From contig OV884012.1 in the NCBI GenBank assembly GCA_930367205.1, positions 58,797,239-58,861,238 on the forward strand: a DNA stretch of 64,000 nt, written 5' to 3'. The translations under genes and the position numbers were made by a program. This document shows positions 13,030 through 25,056 of the stretch, in pieces; within the stretch, counting starts at the first letter, position 1; every line of letters begins with the position of its first letter. The DNA is from Acanthosoma haemorrhoidale (taxonomy: Eukaryota > Arthropoda > Insecta > Hemiptera > Acanthosomatidae). The notes beneath the pieces are model-generated. The model was not told where the DNA came from. It saw nothing but the letters and a program-made list of their open reading frames with translations, and did not search any database.

Positions 13030-13654
13030 CAATTTAGTTTGGAAACTAATTTTTTCCAACTTGAATTTGAATTTTCCATTACTAGGCTACTTTGTTAGAT
13101 CTACAGTTGAGAAGCCATGATCCTCGTTAAATAAGCCGTCACAAAACTTCCAAAATTCTTTGAAGTCTTCAAAGTCACTACCTACAAACTCATCTTATAT
13201 TACGTAATGCTTGTTCTGTTTAAAGATGCTGAGAAAAGGGTTTCTAATAAACTGCTGGTCCACTTTCTGTAGGACTCATGAAGTACTTATACATCTCTTT
13301 TTGCTTATATTTAAAAAAATCTTCAAAGATTATTAATGAGTTCGGTTCACAGTCATCAACTCATTAACTTTCTTCAAAATCGTTGTTGAAATATGCAGAA
13401 GTCTCCCCAATCTTATCTCTAACTGCTTCGAAAGTACACTTCATATCCAAGTAGATCTTTTGATCAATGTTTTTACTACCCATGTTTATGTTTTGTTATG
13501 GTACCCAGTCCGTACAAATAAAGTTACAAAGTAGAGTGGTTTCATCACACCCAGATGGACCAGCTATTAGAGCTCTCAAAGGATGAGGTATGCTGTCATC
13601 GCTAATCTCGGGAATGCTACGGTAACCATATCAAACTTGCTCTTTTCGAATCAT
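13030..13654 (-). pseudogene. Packaging-type P-loop ATPase relic (FtsK/HerA, A32-like)
   Basis: Starting from a Met at 13654, the frame reaches a P-loop at 13561-13535. It reads GPSGCDETT where the family has GPSGCGKT, so the catalytic Lys and adjacent Gly are lost. Downstream are an aromatic-rich YFNNDFEE segment and a Walker-B-like LIIFED (about 13337-13320). The tail, in another frame, has FKEFWKFC and a GFSTVDLTK segment. Such ATPases pump genomic DNA into capsids in Polinton-like elements and large DNA viruses. At least four stops or frameshifts are present. The motif order fits one roughly 200-residue ATPase gene. The assignment to the packaging class rests on the motif context, not on a database search. 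Confidence 0.6.
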
Positions 13655-14186
13655 TATTATTTTTTCATTTTAATAAAGTGGCATTTATTTATTATATTAC
13701 GAAGATTATAAAAATCAGAGGAGTTTCGAGCGACTAGCTTTGCCCCTCTTTCATCGAATTATCTTAGACGAAGATAAAATAGTACTCATTGGTTTCTACT
13801 AGTTTAATAACATCTGATATGTGTGCAAGGAGTGTAAAAGAGCAATTTCACAAGAAATCACACTGTTGTCATCAATGTAGATTAGATTACGGACCCTCAA
13901 AGGGAAGGAAAACTACGTTCACGACGAACTCACACGCATAAAACTATAATACAAACTCCCGAAATATTTTCACCATCTTAACAATGTCTTTAGTAAACAA
14001 TTGTGTTCACATTTTCTCACCCATATTATTAGAATTAGGTAAAACATTAAAGAGGCTTTTGGGTATTTCTACAGGAACTTTTTAACACTTATCGAACCAC
14101 CATTCGAACTAACTTATCGTCAATATCATTAATTGACGGTCATTGTAACCTTATCAATCTAGTGTATTAAACCATAAAGAGGATAC

Positions 14187-14630
14187 TCATGCCCACGAAG
14201 AGGCCCGAATGCTATATTCCTTATTTCTAAATGTTACTTTTGGGTATAAAATCAGCGAACGGCCAGAAAATGTTTTATTTGTATCCTTAACAGACCATGT
14301 AAGGAAGAAAGATTTAATCAAACTTACTCTAAGCAATGAACAAGGGAATATTACCGACAAGGGAATTGTCAGCTCAACTGTTTTTAAAAATTTATTTTTC
14401 CTTTCAGTGTTTCTTAATTGTGTTTTTAGGAGTTCTTGCTTGTTAAATGATTCTAATGTATCATATTTTCGTAATATCATTATCTTGTTATTTTTGTTGA
14501 CAAGGCCTATGGACATGTTAATTATAGCCTTCTTTTCTCCAACTTTAATGTCCTTACGTTTAAATTCTGACCCTTTGCCTGCGTGGAAAAGTTTTGGAGC
14601 TACGTGTCTTACCATTGAAGTTTTCTTCAA
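14187..14630 (-). pseudogene. Virus-like block: unassigned ORF, 147 codons
   Basis: The longest clean frame of the block. It is basic and Lys-rich at the start (MVRHVAPKLFHAGKG), then has a hydrophobic stretch followed by a SLILYPKVTF segment and a terminal SIRASSW. The overall look resembles uncharacterised proteins that co-occur with packaging ATPases in insect genomes, but I cannot name a function. Coding-like sequence seems to continue in shifted frames toward about 13900 (for example VPVEIPKSLFNVL near 14060), so the original gene was probably longer. An equally long plus-strand frame (14209-14655) overlaps it. I prefer the minus frame because its neighbours are on that strand and its composition is more protein-like. 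Confidence 0.45.
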
Positions 14631-14640
14631 AGCTTTGCCA

Positions 14641-17600
14641 TCCTTATTTTTTTAATGTTCCGCCGAAAAAAATTTGGAAAAAGTATCTTTTACATTCAGA
14701 ATATACTTGTAACAATCATTCTATTTGTTGTAGTTGGGCATTTAGATAGGATCGGCTCCCCACAAATCATCTATCCTTAGAGTCACAATACTACTTTGTT
14801 AAGTTCTTCCGGGCAGGCTTGTGCTACTCCACGCTTTCAATACGCCTTTCTTTTTCATTTACTTTATCTGGTTTGAACTAATTCTGGGTCTAGATTCTTA
14901 GACTTATTTTTAAGTAAGGGACGAAAATGATTAATAAAATTTATGAAAAAAATGTTCATATGATATAAAGAAATTGATTGAAGGAAAGAAATATAACTAT
15001 GTATATAAACACAGTATTAAGTGTAGTTTAGGCATTAATTATAAAAACTAGGCCAGACAAGTCTATGAAGCATATGGTGGGAAGAGTAAAAACGCTAAAA
15101 GGTAAGTTTGTTTGGTGTGACAAATGCAATGGTCGATTTAGCTGAGTCATTATACTTCAATTGGGTCGATTAGGCTCGGCATACTCTGTGGATCCAGAAA
15201 TCTAACGATACGCCTCAAGCTCGTCGTCTAGTAGCACCCTGAAACTAGACTGTCTGTTGGAAGGACCAGCGGTTGTGGTCAGCAGTAGTGTACAGACTGA
15301 AGTGTTGAGGGAGCCAGCCTTCTTGCTATAGTACTCTACTGCTTATAATTTATATTTTATCTACGTTATTAAAACATTGTGTTTTATAGTATGGATCCGT
15401 ATCCAGCTATTTCTAATACGGCATATCCCAAATAAGTAGATAATCTCAGATACCGTCTCGAATCGTTTCTGGACTTTATTACAAAAAGTGCCCTTCGTTT
15501 GTGATTGCCGTGTTCTTGCCCTGATACCATATACTTAGTTTTTCTTTATTTTACGGCAACACACAATCGTCCAGAAGCAGTCTCAAGAGTTATAAATTCC
15601 TCAGAATACATTTTTTGAGCGTCCTATGATGTCAAAGTCAAGGCGCTGTTTTAGTGAGTAGTAATTCTATGGAATATTGTGCTTGGATTTTGTACTCTTG
15701 AGTCATGAATATATAATTTTTGTTATCGCTTGCAGTTGTTCCTTGTGGAATATATAAATCAGGGGAGCAAAGGCATTTCCTGGGAATTTATATGGTAGAA
15801 AGCATCCAAAAGGAAATAATAATGAGATCATCAAAGCATCCAGAATAAATAATCTGATATGCAAAGCTATTTCATGAATTATTAATCAGTGAGCGAATTA
15901 AATAGGTGAATTATTAACATGCAAGAACTATTATTAACCTAAATTTTTTAAATTAATTATAGTAGGAAAGAAGTGGATTGGGACTAAAAGCACATCAATG
16001 AAAACAAAAACATTGTATGTTAAAAACAATCCAATTAAATTTTGCTTCATACGTTGATAATTCGGCTAATGCCATCATCTTGGGAATCAATGGCCGCTAT
16101 TATTTTTAATGCAATTAATTCTTTCACCAAATCCATATTGAAGGGAAGGTGATGTATGATAAACAAAAAAATATTGTGTTCCAATTAGTGGTTATAAAAA
16201 TTGTATTGACTTCTTTAATCCCCAAAGACAATTTCCGTCTGCTGGTTTTATTAAGATCATTACGTTACGCCATAAAAATGATACTGTCATCAGGTAGAAT
16301 ATTAAACGAAAACGGGAATAAGGTTTTTAAGTATGGTTACTTCATCACTGGTGTTACGGAGCAGTTTACTGTCATTTTTTACAGCATTTTGTAACGCCCT
16401 CGTTCTCAATCAAGCAGACCAACAAAACGTGGTCCCATAATGTAGATCTCTTTTTTAGGGATCTAATATATGTAGTGAGAGTAAACAATTTAGTATAGTT
16501 ATTTCTATTTAGACAAAAGGTCTATTTTACATAACAATATTTTAATTTTTTTTTGGAAAATATACATATTTAAATCCTGAGGGCATACAGCCTCCTGAGG
16601 AACAGATGTCGTACTGTAACATAACTAGGCAGCACTGCCATCAATTCATCCGATTGAGGGATCCAGATTGTTTACGGTTAATCCAAAAGGATTTTAATTG
16701 ATTTTGTTGTCTATATTGTTAATCTTGCTAACGGATAACCCAAATTGTATTGAATGCATTTTTAAAATAATTCAATCTAACTTCATTTATACTTCGTATT
16801 AGAAATTCATTCCACCAATTACTAATTACTGTTTTCTGCTCGCATTCGGAACTCAATTTGTATTCCAATCATTATTAATTTCAAGTTTAATGCAATTTGA
16901 TCTGACTTTTTTTTTTTCATATCTGATATGATCACGTTTTCCGGGAATGTAAACGTGTTGATCACACTCGTGTCTTGCAAACTAGTGATGTTGAATTGCA
17001 GTAAATCGTCAGAGCGATGAAGATCTCTTTTTACCCAGATAAATTATTACAGCCATAAAATATTGGTGTGAGCCATTAATGTCCTATGCGTTTTCACGGC
17101 TACATTCCCCCCAATAAAAAATATAAATATATATACCATCCTATTGAAGCTGCACTGAAATTCTTTTTAACATAAGAGCAGTGAACCATTTACCTCAAGA
17201 AATATTTTTCCGCACTCACTTATCTGTTAAAAACAGCTGTTATCTATCAGGTGAAACGCATCAGGGAAATAACTGTATGGAAATCCAATAATCTTTTCCG
17301 GTCTATAAAGCGTCAAAGCCAGCCATAATGGAAGTAGCCTAGGGGGGGGGGTAGACACCACTCTTACACTCCTGTAGGACGTTGTAAAAACTGTTTAGTA
17401 CTTTATACACAATGTTAATAGGGGTTTGTTGTGTTTTTTTCAAAATCAGAAAGTCTTATTTTATCATGCGTGTGTCTGTCGGTTTCCGAAAATCTGTCAT
17501 GAATAAATGGGGTCACATTCGTCATTTCCAAGTGTTGATTTTTGACACAGGTAAACAGGGATGGGTTTTTTATGTTTTCACATATTCTGTTCTAAGCCTT

Positions 17601-17840
17601 ATGATATAGACTTGTTTATGCTTCCATTGCGATATATTTTAAATCATTTTTATTTTAGATATTTCAAGATGTTTACATTTTTTTTTTGATATTTTAGGCC
17701 ATATTTCCCCTCTGGAGCTCCATTCTTATATTTTTTGTTATAAATTTGAATATTGCCTTAATTGTTAATTAGGTTTCATTCACGACGCCTAGTGTGAAAA
17801 CCTTAGCGGATAAATAAGTCGGGGAGTTCGCGGATACACC
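14641..17840. other. No recognisable gene
   Basis: AT-rich. A slightly GC-richer patch at about 15130-15330 has no readable protein. Weak coding-like minus-strand sequence at 14650-14900 could be the decayed upstream part of the virus-like block. An 81-codon frame at 16149-16394 shows no motif. Confidence 0.45.
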
Positions 17841-19110
17841 AATTAAATATGAATTCGGAGTTTTATATTATTTGTGTTGTGAAAAAACATTTTCAACAGC
17901 TCAACGGTCTTTAATTTTTCAACATGTAAAAACCAATAAACACGCCGAAAATATGAAAAAAAAACCTTTTTGACATCTGCTGTAGACAATTTTTTATGTA
18001 TCGATTCATGTTGGTAAAAGCGGAAAGTCCTATCTATAAAATAAATAATTCGGCCTTCAAAGGATTTTTGGAAAATTATATTGGACGAAAGGTCCTAGAT
18101 GAAACAACACTTCGGAAAAATTATCTTCAGGAATCTTACAGTGAAACTTTGAATATAATAAGGTCAAATGGCAATGGACGAATTTTGTTGTCCGTAGCCG
18201 AATCGACGGACGTTGAAGATCGATATATAGCTTATATTATTGTCGATAAAGTTTTAAATTAGTGTAATCATGACACGATAGTCCGATTTTTTTAACGACT
18301 TAATGAATCTTCTTTGGAAAGACAAGATAAAAAGTGAAAAAGTTTTGATGTTTTTATCTGACGCGGCTCCCTTACATGGTGAAATCTGCTACTGTTTAAA
18401 AAAAAGTTTTTATCCTAAATTGATACATTTGACATGTTTGTACCCTTGGCATCGAGTTGTCAAAGTCAGGATCCAATTTTCTCTTGTTAACGCTTTGGCT
18501 TTGATATCAACATTAAAAAAAATGTTCCTCAAAGCCCCAAGTCCAATTAAAGAAATGCATCCTCAGCCGCAGCCAGTTCTTACACGACCAAGTCCCCGGT
18601 TAAAGTCGGTGGAGTACTTCGCAGCGCATTTCGATGATATTAAACATCTAGTTTCTACTCTCGAAGTTGATTCAGCAGTAATAGAACATACCGATTTCCC
18701 AGTTGAAAATTGTTTCAACCTAAGTCTAGTTCACATAACCAGAAATGATACATGTTTGCCCGTATTTAACATGAACCACTTAGTTTGCCAAAATTTGGCT
18801 CTTGTATGTGAGACAATTAAAAAAATAATGATGCCGGAGGAGACAAGGTATTAACGCGTTGTTTTGAACAAAAATCATGGACTCCCCCCTATAAAAATCA
18901 TTGCTAATATCCATATTCGAGAAGAAGAGTATCTGGAGAAAGCTGAGCTTAGTCCTAGAGACTCCGTTGCTTTCAAGTATGCATCTATCACTTCCGTGGA
19001 CGAGGAACAATCGTACAGTTGATACAAATCGATCAACCATTGGTTTTTGAAAACTGAAAGGTGCATCTCATTTGCAACCATTGGTGAGAATGACAAAGTT
19101 GAAATTCCCA
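17841..19110 (+). pseudogene. hAT-superfamily transposase relic with BED-like finger
   Basis: Segments appear in the expected order. At 17850-17970 there is a BED/CGGBP1-like finger with CC pair, FQHVKTNKHAE and a Lys tail. Frame 17996-18262 continues with LENYIGRKVLDE..TLRKNYL and the catalytic-core stretch VAESTDVED. Frame 18303-18854 carries MFLSDAAPLH and KLIHLTCLYPWHRV, then the linker with QPVLTR. From 18880 to 19110 a frame with one stop carries LSPRDSVAFKYASITSVDEE, the hAT C-terminal dimerisation region. hAT transposases cut and paste DNA with 8-bp target duplications. Here stops, frameshifts and substitutions disable the gene. Terminal inverted repeats were not located. Confidence 0.75.
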
Positions 19111-19164
19111 ATTTTTTAATTTATCTCAATTAAATATTTTTAGGTTTTTATTACATATTCAAGT

Positions 19165-19550
19165 ATACATTAGGTTTTAGTCCGGTTCTGTCAGACTCAA
19201 ACCCTTCCCATTGGAATTCCCTGGCTTCGGCTGCTAAAACTAGCTCCTCTTTAGACAGCGGCTACTGGGACACATTCCTAGAGGCACTCCTCCAGTGATT
19301 CAGTCCGTCTCCTTCCGGTTCACATTTGCCGGAAACGTAAAATTCCGAGCGTCAGTAAAAATATCTCTAATCCTAACCTATGCATGCCTCTTTTCCTGGA
19401 CACAGTGCACTGTCGGGGCAAACGCATATATTAAAAAAAATTGAGTCAGATAGATTAAAGATGTTACACGTCACTAAGCCGTTGATAAGGTCATAGAATA
19501 TCTAACTTTTTCTCCGCCACCAGGGTCATCAAGACTTCCCCGTGACATAT
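19165..19550 (+). mobile_element. LTR-1 family relic
   Basis: A diverged match to the 3' half of LTR-1: GGTTTTAGTCCGGTTCTGTC, CCTTCCCATTGGAATTCCC, then GACACAGTGCACTGTCGGGG, TGAGTCAGATAG, and CGCCACCAGGG..CCGTGACAT near the end. It directly follows the hAT relic. The boundaries are approximate. Confidence 0.6.
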
Positions 19551-21127
19551 CAACAACGGTGACTGCCCGACAAAGGACATTTCTATGTTGCCTACTTCTA
19601 TTTCCTGAAACACTTACCATAAATTGATTAATACTTAGTCAGAAAATTTGATTACAACTGAAAATATACCACCGGCAATGCTCTATGCCACAAAACATTC
19701 AGCGGGGTAGCTTAATGCTCTGACATTTATACTGAATTTTTATAATTGTAGTCCACTCTCTACTAGTAAATTTTTGATGATATAATCCTGCCTTATTTTT
19801 CATAGGATTGCTTTTATTTTTAGCAACCTTCGGGCGTCAAGTTAAATTACTATGTATAGTATTCCATTGACAAAAACCAAAAAAAAACAACCGCTTTGAG
19901 TTGTTGCAAACACGATGTTATTTACAGTCGCAATGAATTTTTTGCAAAAATAAGATGAAATTCTGATCAAATATTATCAACAAGTTACGTCAAGTTCTTT
20001 AATTTGACATCCTTCGCAATGTGACTAAAAAAAATCGGTAAAAAGAATTTGTACCGTAACTGGTATATAAGGGCAAAATCTTTTTAAATCTACCAGATCT
20101 TTTTACCTTTACCTCGTTGTTTCATGACTGTTTCTGAGGATTTTGTGTTATTATGATTATTTTTTATTCTGAGGACTTTACGTTCCTCCTTGTATGTGTT
20201 TTTACAGCAAAAAGGCGATCGCTAGAAACACTACTAAAATAAAAAATCCTATTAATATTCGTGAGGGTCCCGTTGTCAGGAGCAGTCAGCGGGTAGCATT
20301 ATTTGAAAGTCAAAACATCTGTCCTGGTTGGTCTGCGTCACTTAAATTATATTGTTGATCTAAATCACCTTTTTGCATTTGTTATTGCTGAGGACCTGTA
20401 AGAAAACTAATGAAGAGCATACTTCACAATTTCAACTCCTGTCTAAAAATGATATGCAAATTTATGAAAAAAAAAAAATTCAAAAACGTCAGCCTATGGT
20501 TGATTATATTCTTTCATCGATAAGTGGTGGTAAGTCTGTAACTTATCATGAAATATATCTTTGGTATGTACGCTTGATTGGACAAAAGTTCTTGTGCATA
20601 AAATTAGTTCATTTAAAATACTAACATAATTACAATGTTATTTGGAGCCCCTATCAAACCCGCTATTCCTTAGTAACAAGATACGAATTAAGGCTTACTC
20701 TCGAGTAATTCATAATAATCTGGAAGGGACATTACCGAGGCGTGACTTAAGAATTGCCCTTCCCAGCATTGAAGGACTTGAACCAAAGCTCTGCTGTATC
20801 ATGTAGCACACATTCACCTTCCCCCGAAAAATACCTTCGGCTTCGCATTTAATCCTTCTATTCAGTGATATTTTATTAGAGTGGGAATCAAAATGTCGTC
20901 TTTTAATATTTTCATATATAATAACGCAAATAGAGTTGGGGAATATAATTAAATAAAGGATTAGTCAATAGAAGGCTTCGATATTTTTAAGAATTAAAAC
21001 TTTTGTTGGAAGTATGCAAACTTTTCTTATCTCCACGTATCGTAGATGGTTGCTTGAACATTTTCAAGAAAGAATGCAATATTTATTTTCACCCTTTTTA
21101 AACCGTTGTTCATTACAGTTTGGTTAT
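19551..21127. other. No recognisable gene
   Basis: AT-rich with short frames. The 83-codon frame at 20373-20624 is Lys-rich at its start, but no domain was recognised. Confidence 0.5.
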
Positions 21128-21340
21128 AATAAAGATTTTTTTTTTCGTTCCAAACTTTTTATTGTGATAAAATTACAATTTACCTTATTAGCAATAAGTA
21201 ATTGTGATAAATTTTCTAATTCATACCATATTTACAATGTCCATTCACTCGCTCATTCGTGCAGTATTTACAAACAGCCCAGAGACCTTTCAAATCTTGG
21301 AACATGGTTGTCACCTACCTTGCATCCGTAGCGAGCGAAA
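21128..21340 (-). mobile_element. Jockey-A LINE 3' end, diverged
   Basis: The minus-strand reading repeats the Jockey-A 3'UTR landmarks: the CTCTGGGCTGT..ATACTGCACGAATGAGCGAG region, AATATGGTATGAATTAG, a weak polyA signal and the terminal A-run (T-run at 21138-21147). More diverged than the 3960-4515 copy. The 5' truncation point near 21340 is approximate. Confidence 0.75.
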
Positions 21341-21369
21341 AATAGAGATCAGACTCCAAGTGTCGGATT

Positions 21370-21515
21370 CCCACTGTGTAAAAAACTTCAGAATTTCAGG
21401 TCATTTAGAACCGTTTATCTTGGCCAATCATATGATCGTTTATTTTGGCCAATCAGGTTGTCGGGATCGTGAACTAGTCCCCTCTCTCTATACTGACGCC
21501 GACGATTTATTGACT
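21370..21515 (-). repeat. Interspersed repeat, shared with 63146-63300
   Basis: The minus strand carries GTCAGTATAGAGAGAGGGGA, GATCCCGACAACCTGATTGG and a second ATGATTGGCC. The same order occurs on the plus strand at 63146-63260 (GGTATAGAGAGCTGAGACTA, then two ATTGG boxes). The twin inverted CCAAT boxes suggest promoter or LTR sequence of an unidentified retroelement. Confidence 0.5.
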
Positions 21516-24500
21516 GGTAGTCCCATCTAGATTGCCAATTAAAACGGAACTCTCAGAAAACAAAAAACTTAAAAAAGAATATTCGATACTTGCAACGTTA
21601 TACCTAATCATAAAGAAATCACACTTGATATAGATGTTAACCTTTCGAACAGTCTTGATTCGCCTCATTAGTTCGTCAAAAAGAAATCTCACCAAAACCT
21701 ATAAATACAGACGTATCCATCAAGAAGAAATTAACCAAATACCATGAAAGTTGGCAGTACACAGAAGAAGCAATCCAATAAAACATTGGTTATCCTGCCC
21801 AATATTCATGATTGACCTAGACTTCTACAAGACAACCTGTTATAAACTACTAAACATTATTGGACATTAATTCCCATTGTTACTTAAATTACTAAATATC
21901 TAAATCATCAAAATCAATGCTATAATCATCGTCATTATTTATTTTTTATTCCATGATTTTGTTTATCATTTTGTATCCAACACATTATTACATGCATGCT
22001 ACATTCCATTCATTTTAATTGTTGTCATTGTTAATTGGTGATAAAGGTCGCTATAATGGGACCACTTCCCAATCTTTTGGCTTACATGTTTTTATTTATT
22101 GTTATTGTATCCATGTTTGGCTGCCAAGCCAAGCTGATTACAATATATATAAAAAAAATGACAAAACCAACAATGAAGGAATCGCCCAAAGGAAATATTT
22201 TCAAGGAAGATAAAAATGGCGGATATTAGTTGATTAGTGGCATCATATATTTTTTAAATATTGTTTGAACAGGGTTTAAAAAATTAGAGCAACGTTTCAC
22301 GAAAACATACCTAAAATGCCAGTGGTCATACTATTCCAGCCCAACTTAACAGTGGTGCCGGTTAGCCGTGCGCTTCTGTAAGGGGCTGAGCAGTGACTAA
22401 TTTAAAACATAGAACCAAATTTATTCTGTTGAAGAAAATTTGTAATTTTTTTTCATTTCGGTTAAGGAAAGGAAATTCTGAGGAAACCACTCTCATGCAT
22501 AATCTGGGTCTATGAAAAAAAAAAAAAAAAAAAATGTCTGATTTGTCGTTTACCACACTGATGATAGTAGGCTGTTTTTCTGAATATTTATTAGGGCTGT
22601 AAATTTTTGAATATGATATTTTCTGTTGGTGGAATCAATCAATGATACCTACATTTTCATTTTAACACACTGCCACTATAAGTTTACATATGAAAATACT
22701 CTTCGAGTTATTACACTATTTTGTTTTTACGGCAGGATTACTTGATGTACTTATTATCACTGCTGCAATTACCCACTGTGATTTGCTTTTCATTAAATAT
22801 GAAAAAATTATATTTCCAAAATCTTCAGTAATATTCTTTCTTCAGGAACTAAATATATGTAGATAAAATTACTTCAATTATATACACAGACACTCTATTA
22901 TAAAGGAATATATTTTAGTTGAAGTAACAGATCCTAAATAATTTATATTTCCAATTACGGGATAAATGTTTAGGCGCATATGTTGCATGGGGCGGTTAAA
23001 TTTTCTAATATGACATAAATATATTACATAAATGTAACAATAATATGACATTATACTAATAAACAAAACTATTTATATCATTAACCTATTGTATATTAAC
23101 AATAGTAGGGAACGGAACAAATCTATACTAAATACTAACATCTGCTCAAAACAAACATTACATACCCGTCAAATACACAACCAGTAAATTATATTGTGTA
23201 TTCACCTTATTTTTATAAACTACATATACTATGTACATACCTTAAGGAACTACGAGTATACTTAATATTTGGTATTTCCTATAGCGTAAAATATTTACAG
23301 CTCAACTCCACACTTAACAAAACATGCTTGCCTCAAGATCCCAAAACACTCTGCCATGAAGTTGCTTTCAGACTTGTTTTTTCTTCTCCCAGATGGTGGA
23401 AGTGGTTTAACCTATGTTTTACTTTCATGGCTCAAGTGATAATAAGTTAAACTCTATTTTGAGCTCGTATAAACCATTATTGCAGTTTATTATTGTATAT
23501 AATCAAGCATTAGTTAGTAATTTTTTTTTTCATTTTATTTTCACAAAAAACTAATTTCGATAGAAATAAATTACTTCAGTGAATCTGCTTCTTATTCAAT
23601 ACCCTCCAGGCATGATAACATATTACATATTTACATTTATAATATTTGGTATTGAGCGTACACGCAACATCATTTTGATGGGTGAAAGTATTACAGTTCT
23701 TCCTTAATAAAAAAAGACGACCTATTGTAAGATAGTTTAATATTAATAGATGGGCAGCTTATACTTTCTTTATAAATAATTTTTTAATTAGTTCCTAGTC
23801 AAAAGAAAACTATCAATGTTTTGCTCCAATTGAACTACGGGTGGGGAGAACTTAAAAATAAAACAGAAAAACGGGATCAAGGTAAAAAGACATCCACCAC
23901 AAGCTGGGTCCCAGCCAAGACCTCACTTCTAACTTTGCTAACTTCACTTTTGGCTAGCCACTAGAGATCACTATTGAACACTTTTCAACTTCAGTCTTTT
24001 TTATGATGGCTGGATGAAACTAATTGTTTTCAACATTATGTATGAAGGGGAAAACAGTATAACTTCGTGTTTTTTTTTTTCAATTTTGTGATTTTGGCGC
24101 AATATTGTGCCTGTAAGACAAACCAATCGAATAGCGTGAACCGTTCAGGAGAAAAACTTTCTAAATGCCTAGTTTTTAAACAGAAAGGAATAAGAAATCA
24201 GGGGTTAACAATATAATTTCCAAGAGTAAGTTACCAAACCCCTCTGCTTTATTTTATATTTTTTATCGGAATATGTTTTAATTTTTTTACCTCAAACTAA
24301 TGATTAAACAATTTAGACGGACCTTATTTTCGATCTTCTAGTATACTTTTTTCCCCCTTCACATGCTTAGTTAATTTTCAGGAGGTTCAATAAACTTCTA
24401 TGTGTAGAATAATTCATGTCAATGTCTAAGTATTGTAATATAGGTATAATATGAGGTATAATTGGATATTAAAATTTATCCAATAACCATTTATCAAAGG

Positions 24501-25056
24501 TTGTTTTCCCTCTGGAAAAATATTTGTTTAGTACTGAATAATATGAATGTACAATAATTTCAATTAGTTGAACATTTCCACGTTACATATTTTCGACCTC
24601 CCTCTTCCCCATTTTTCACTGTTCAATTCATTATCCCTCATGTCTAATAAAAACCCGCTTTAAACAAATTTAATTACTGAAAAACACCTATCACCAGTCG
24701 GAAAGCATTTGTCTCAATCAAGGCCGACTGCTAGTTTAAAGAAGAACCAATTTAGACAGGTAGCTACCGAGCATTAGTGGTTGTCGATACCTGAAAGAAG
24801 ATTTTTCTCTTTTTCAGTGAGCCGAAAGAATGAGTTGTATTTTCATTCTAGTAGTTGGTGAACGTCTTTCGATCTATGTATGTATGAATGTTGTACAATT
24901 ATGAAAGAAAAATTTAACATGAAAACAGTCGAGCACGTTGGTAACTTTAAAAGATTTTTAACATACATTGGAATTTAATTAAAAAATATGAGGATAGGAA
25001 AAAGTGAAAGAGTAGTACAAAACTTCCTTGGTTAATTTAGTGGAAAAAAGCTTTAA
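21516..25056. other. No recognisable gene
   Basis: AT-rich. A 21-bp A-run starts near 22515. No transposon protein or RNA gene recognised. Confidence 0.5.

Larger units (their letters stand above)
10468..14640 (-). mobile_element. Decayed DNA-virus / Polinton-like gene block
   Basis: A run of at least five coding relics, all on the minus strand and closely spaced. In transcription order: an unassigned protein (14630-14187), a packaging-type P-loop ATPase (13654-13030), a protein of a family I associate with uncharacterised insect repeat-encoded proteins (12870-11931), a small hydrophobic/basic protein (about 11290-11070), and a short ORF (10677-10468). All carry stops or frameshifts. An FtsK/HerA-type ATPase among small same-strand genes is the arrangement seen in Polinton/Maverick-type elements and related dsDNA viruses. 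No protein-primed polymerase, integrase, capsid gene or terminal inverted repeats were recognised, so the block is either partial or from a group with other hallmark genes. The lineage assignment is inference. Confidence 0.55.
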
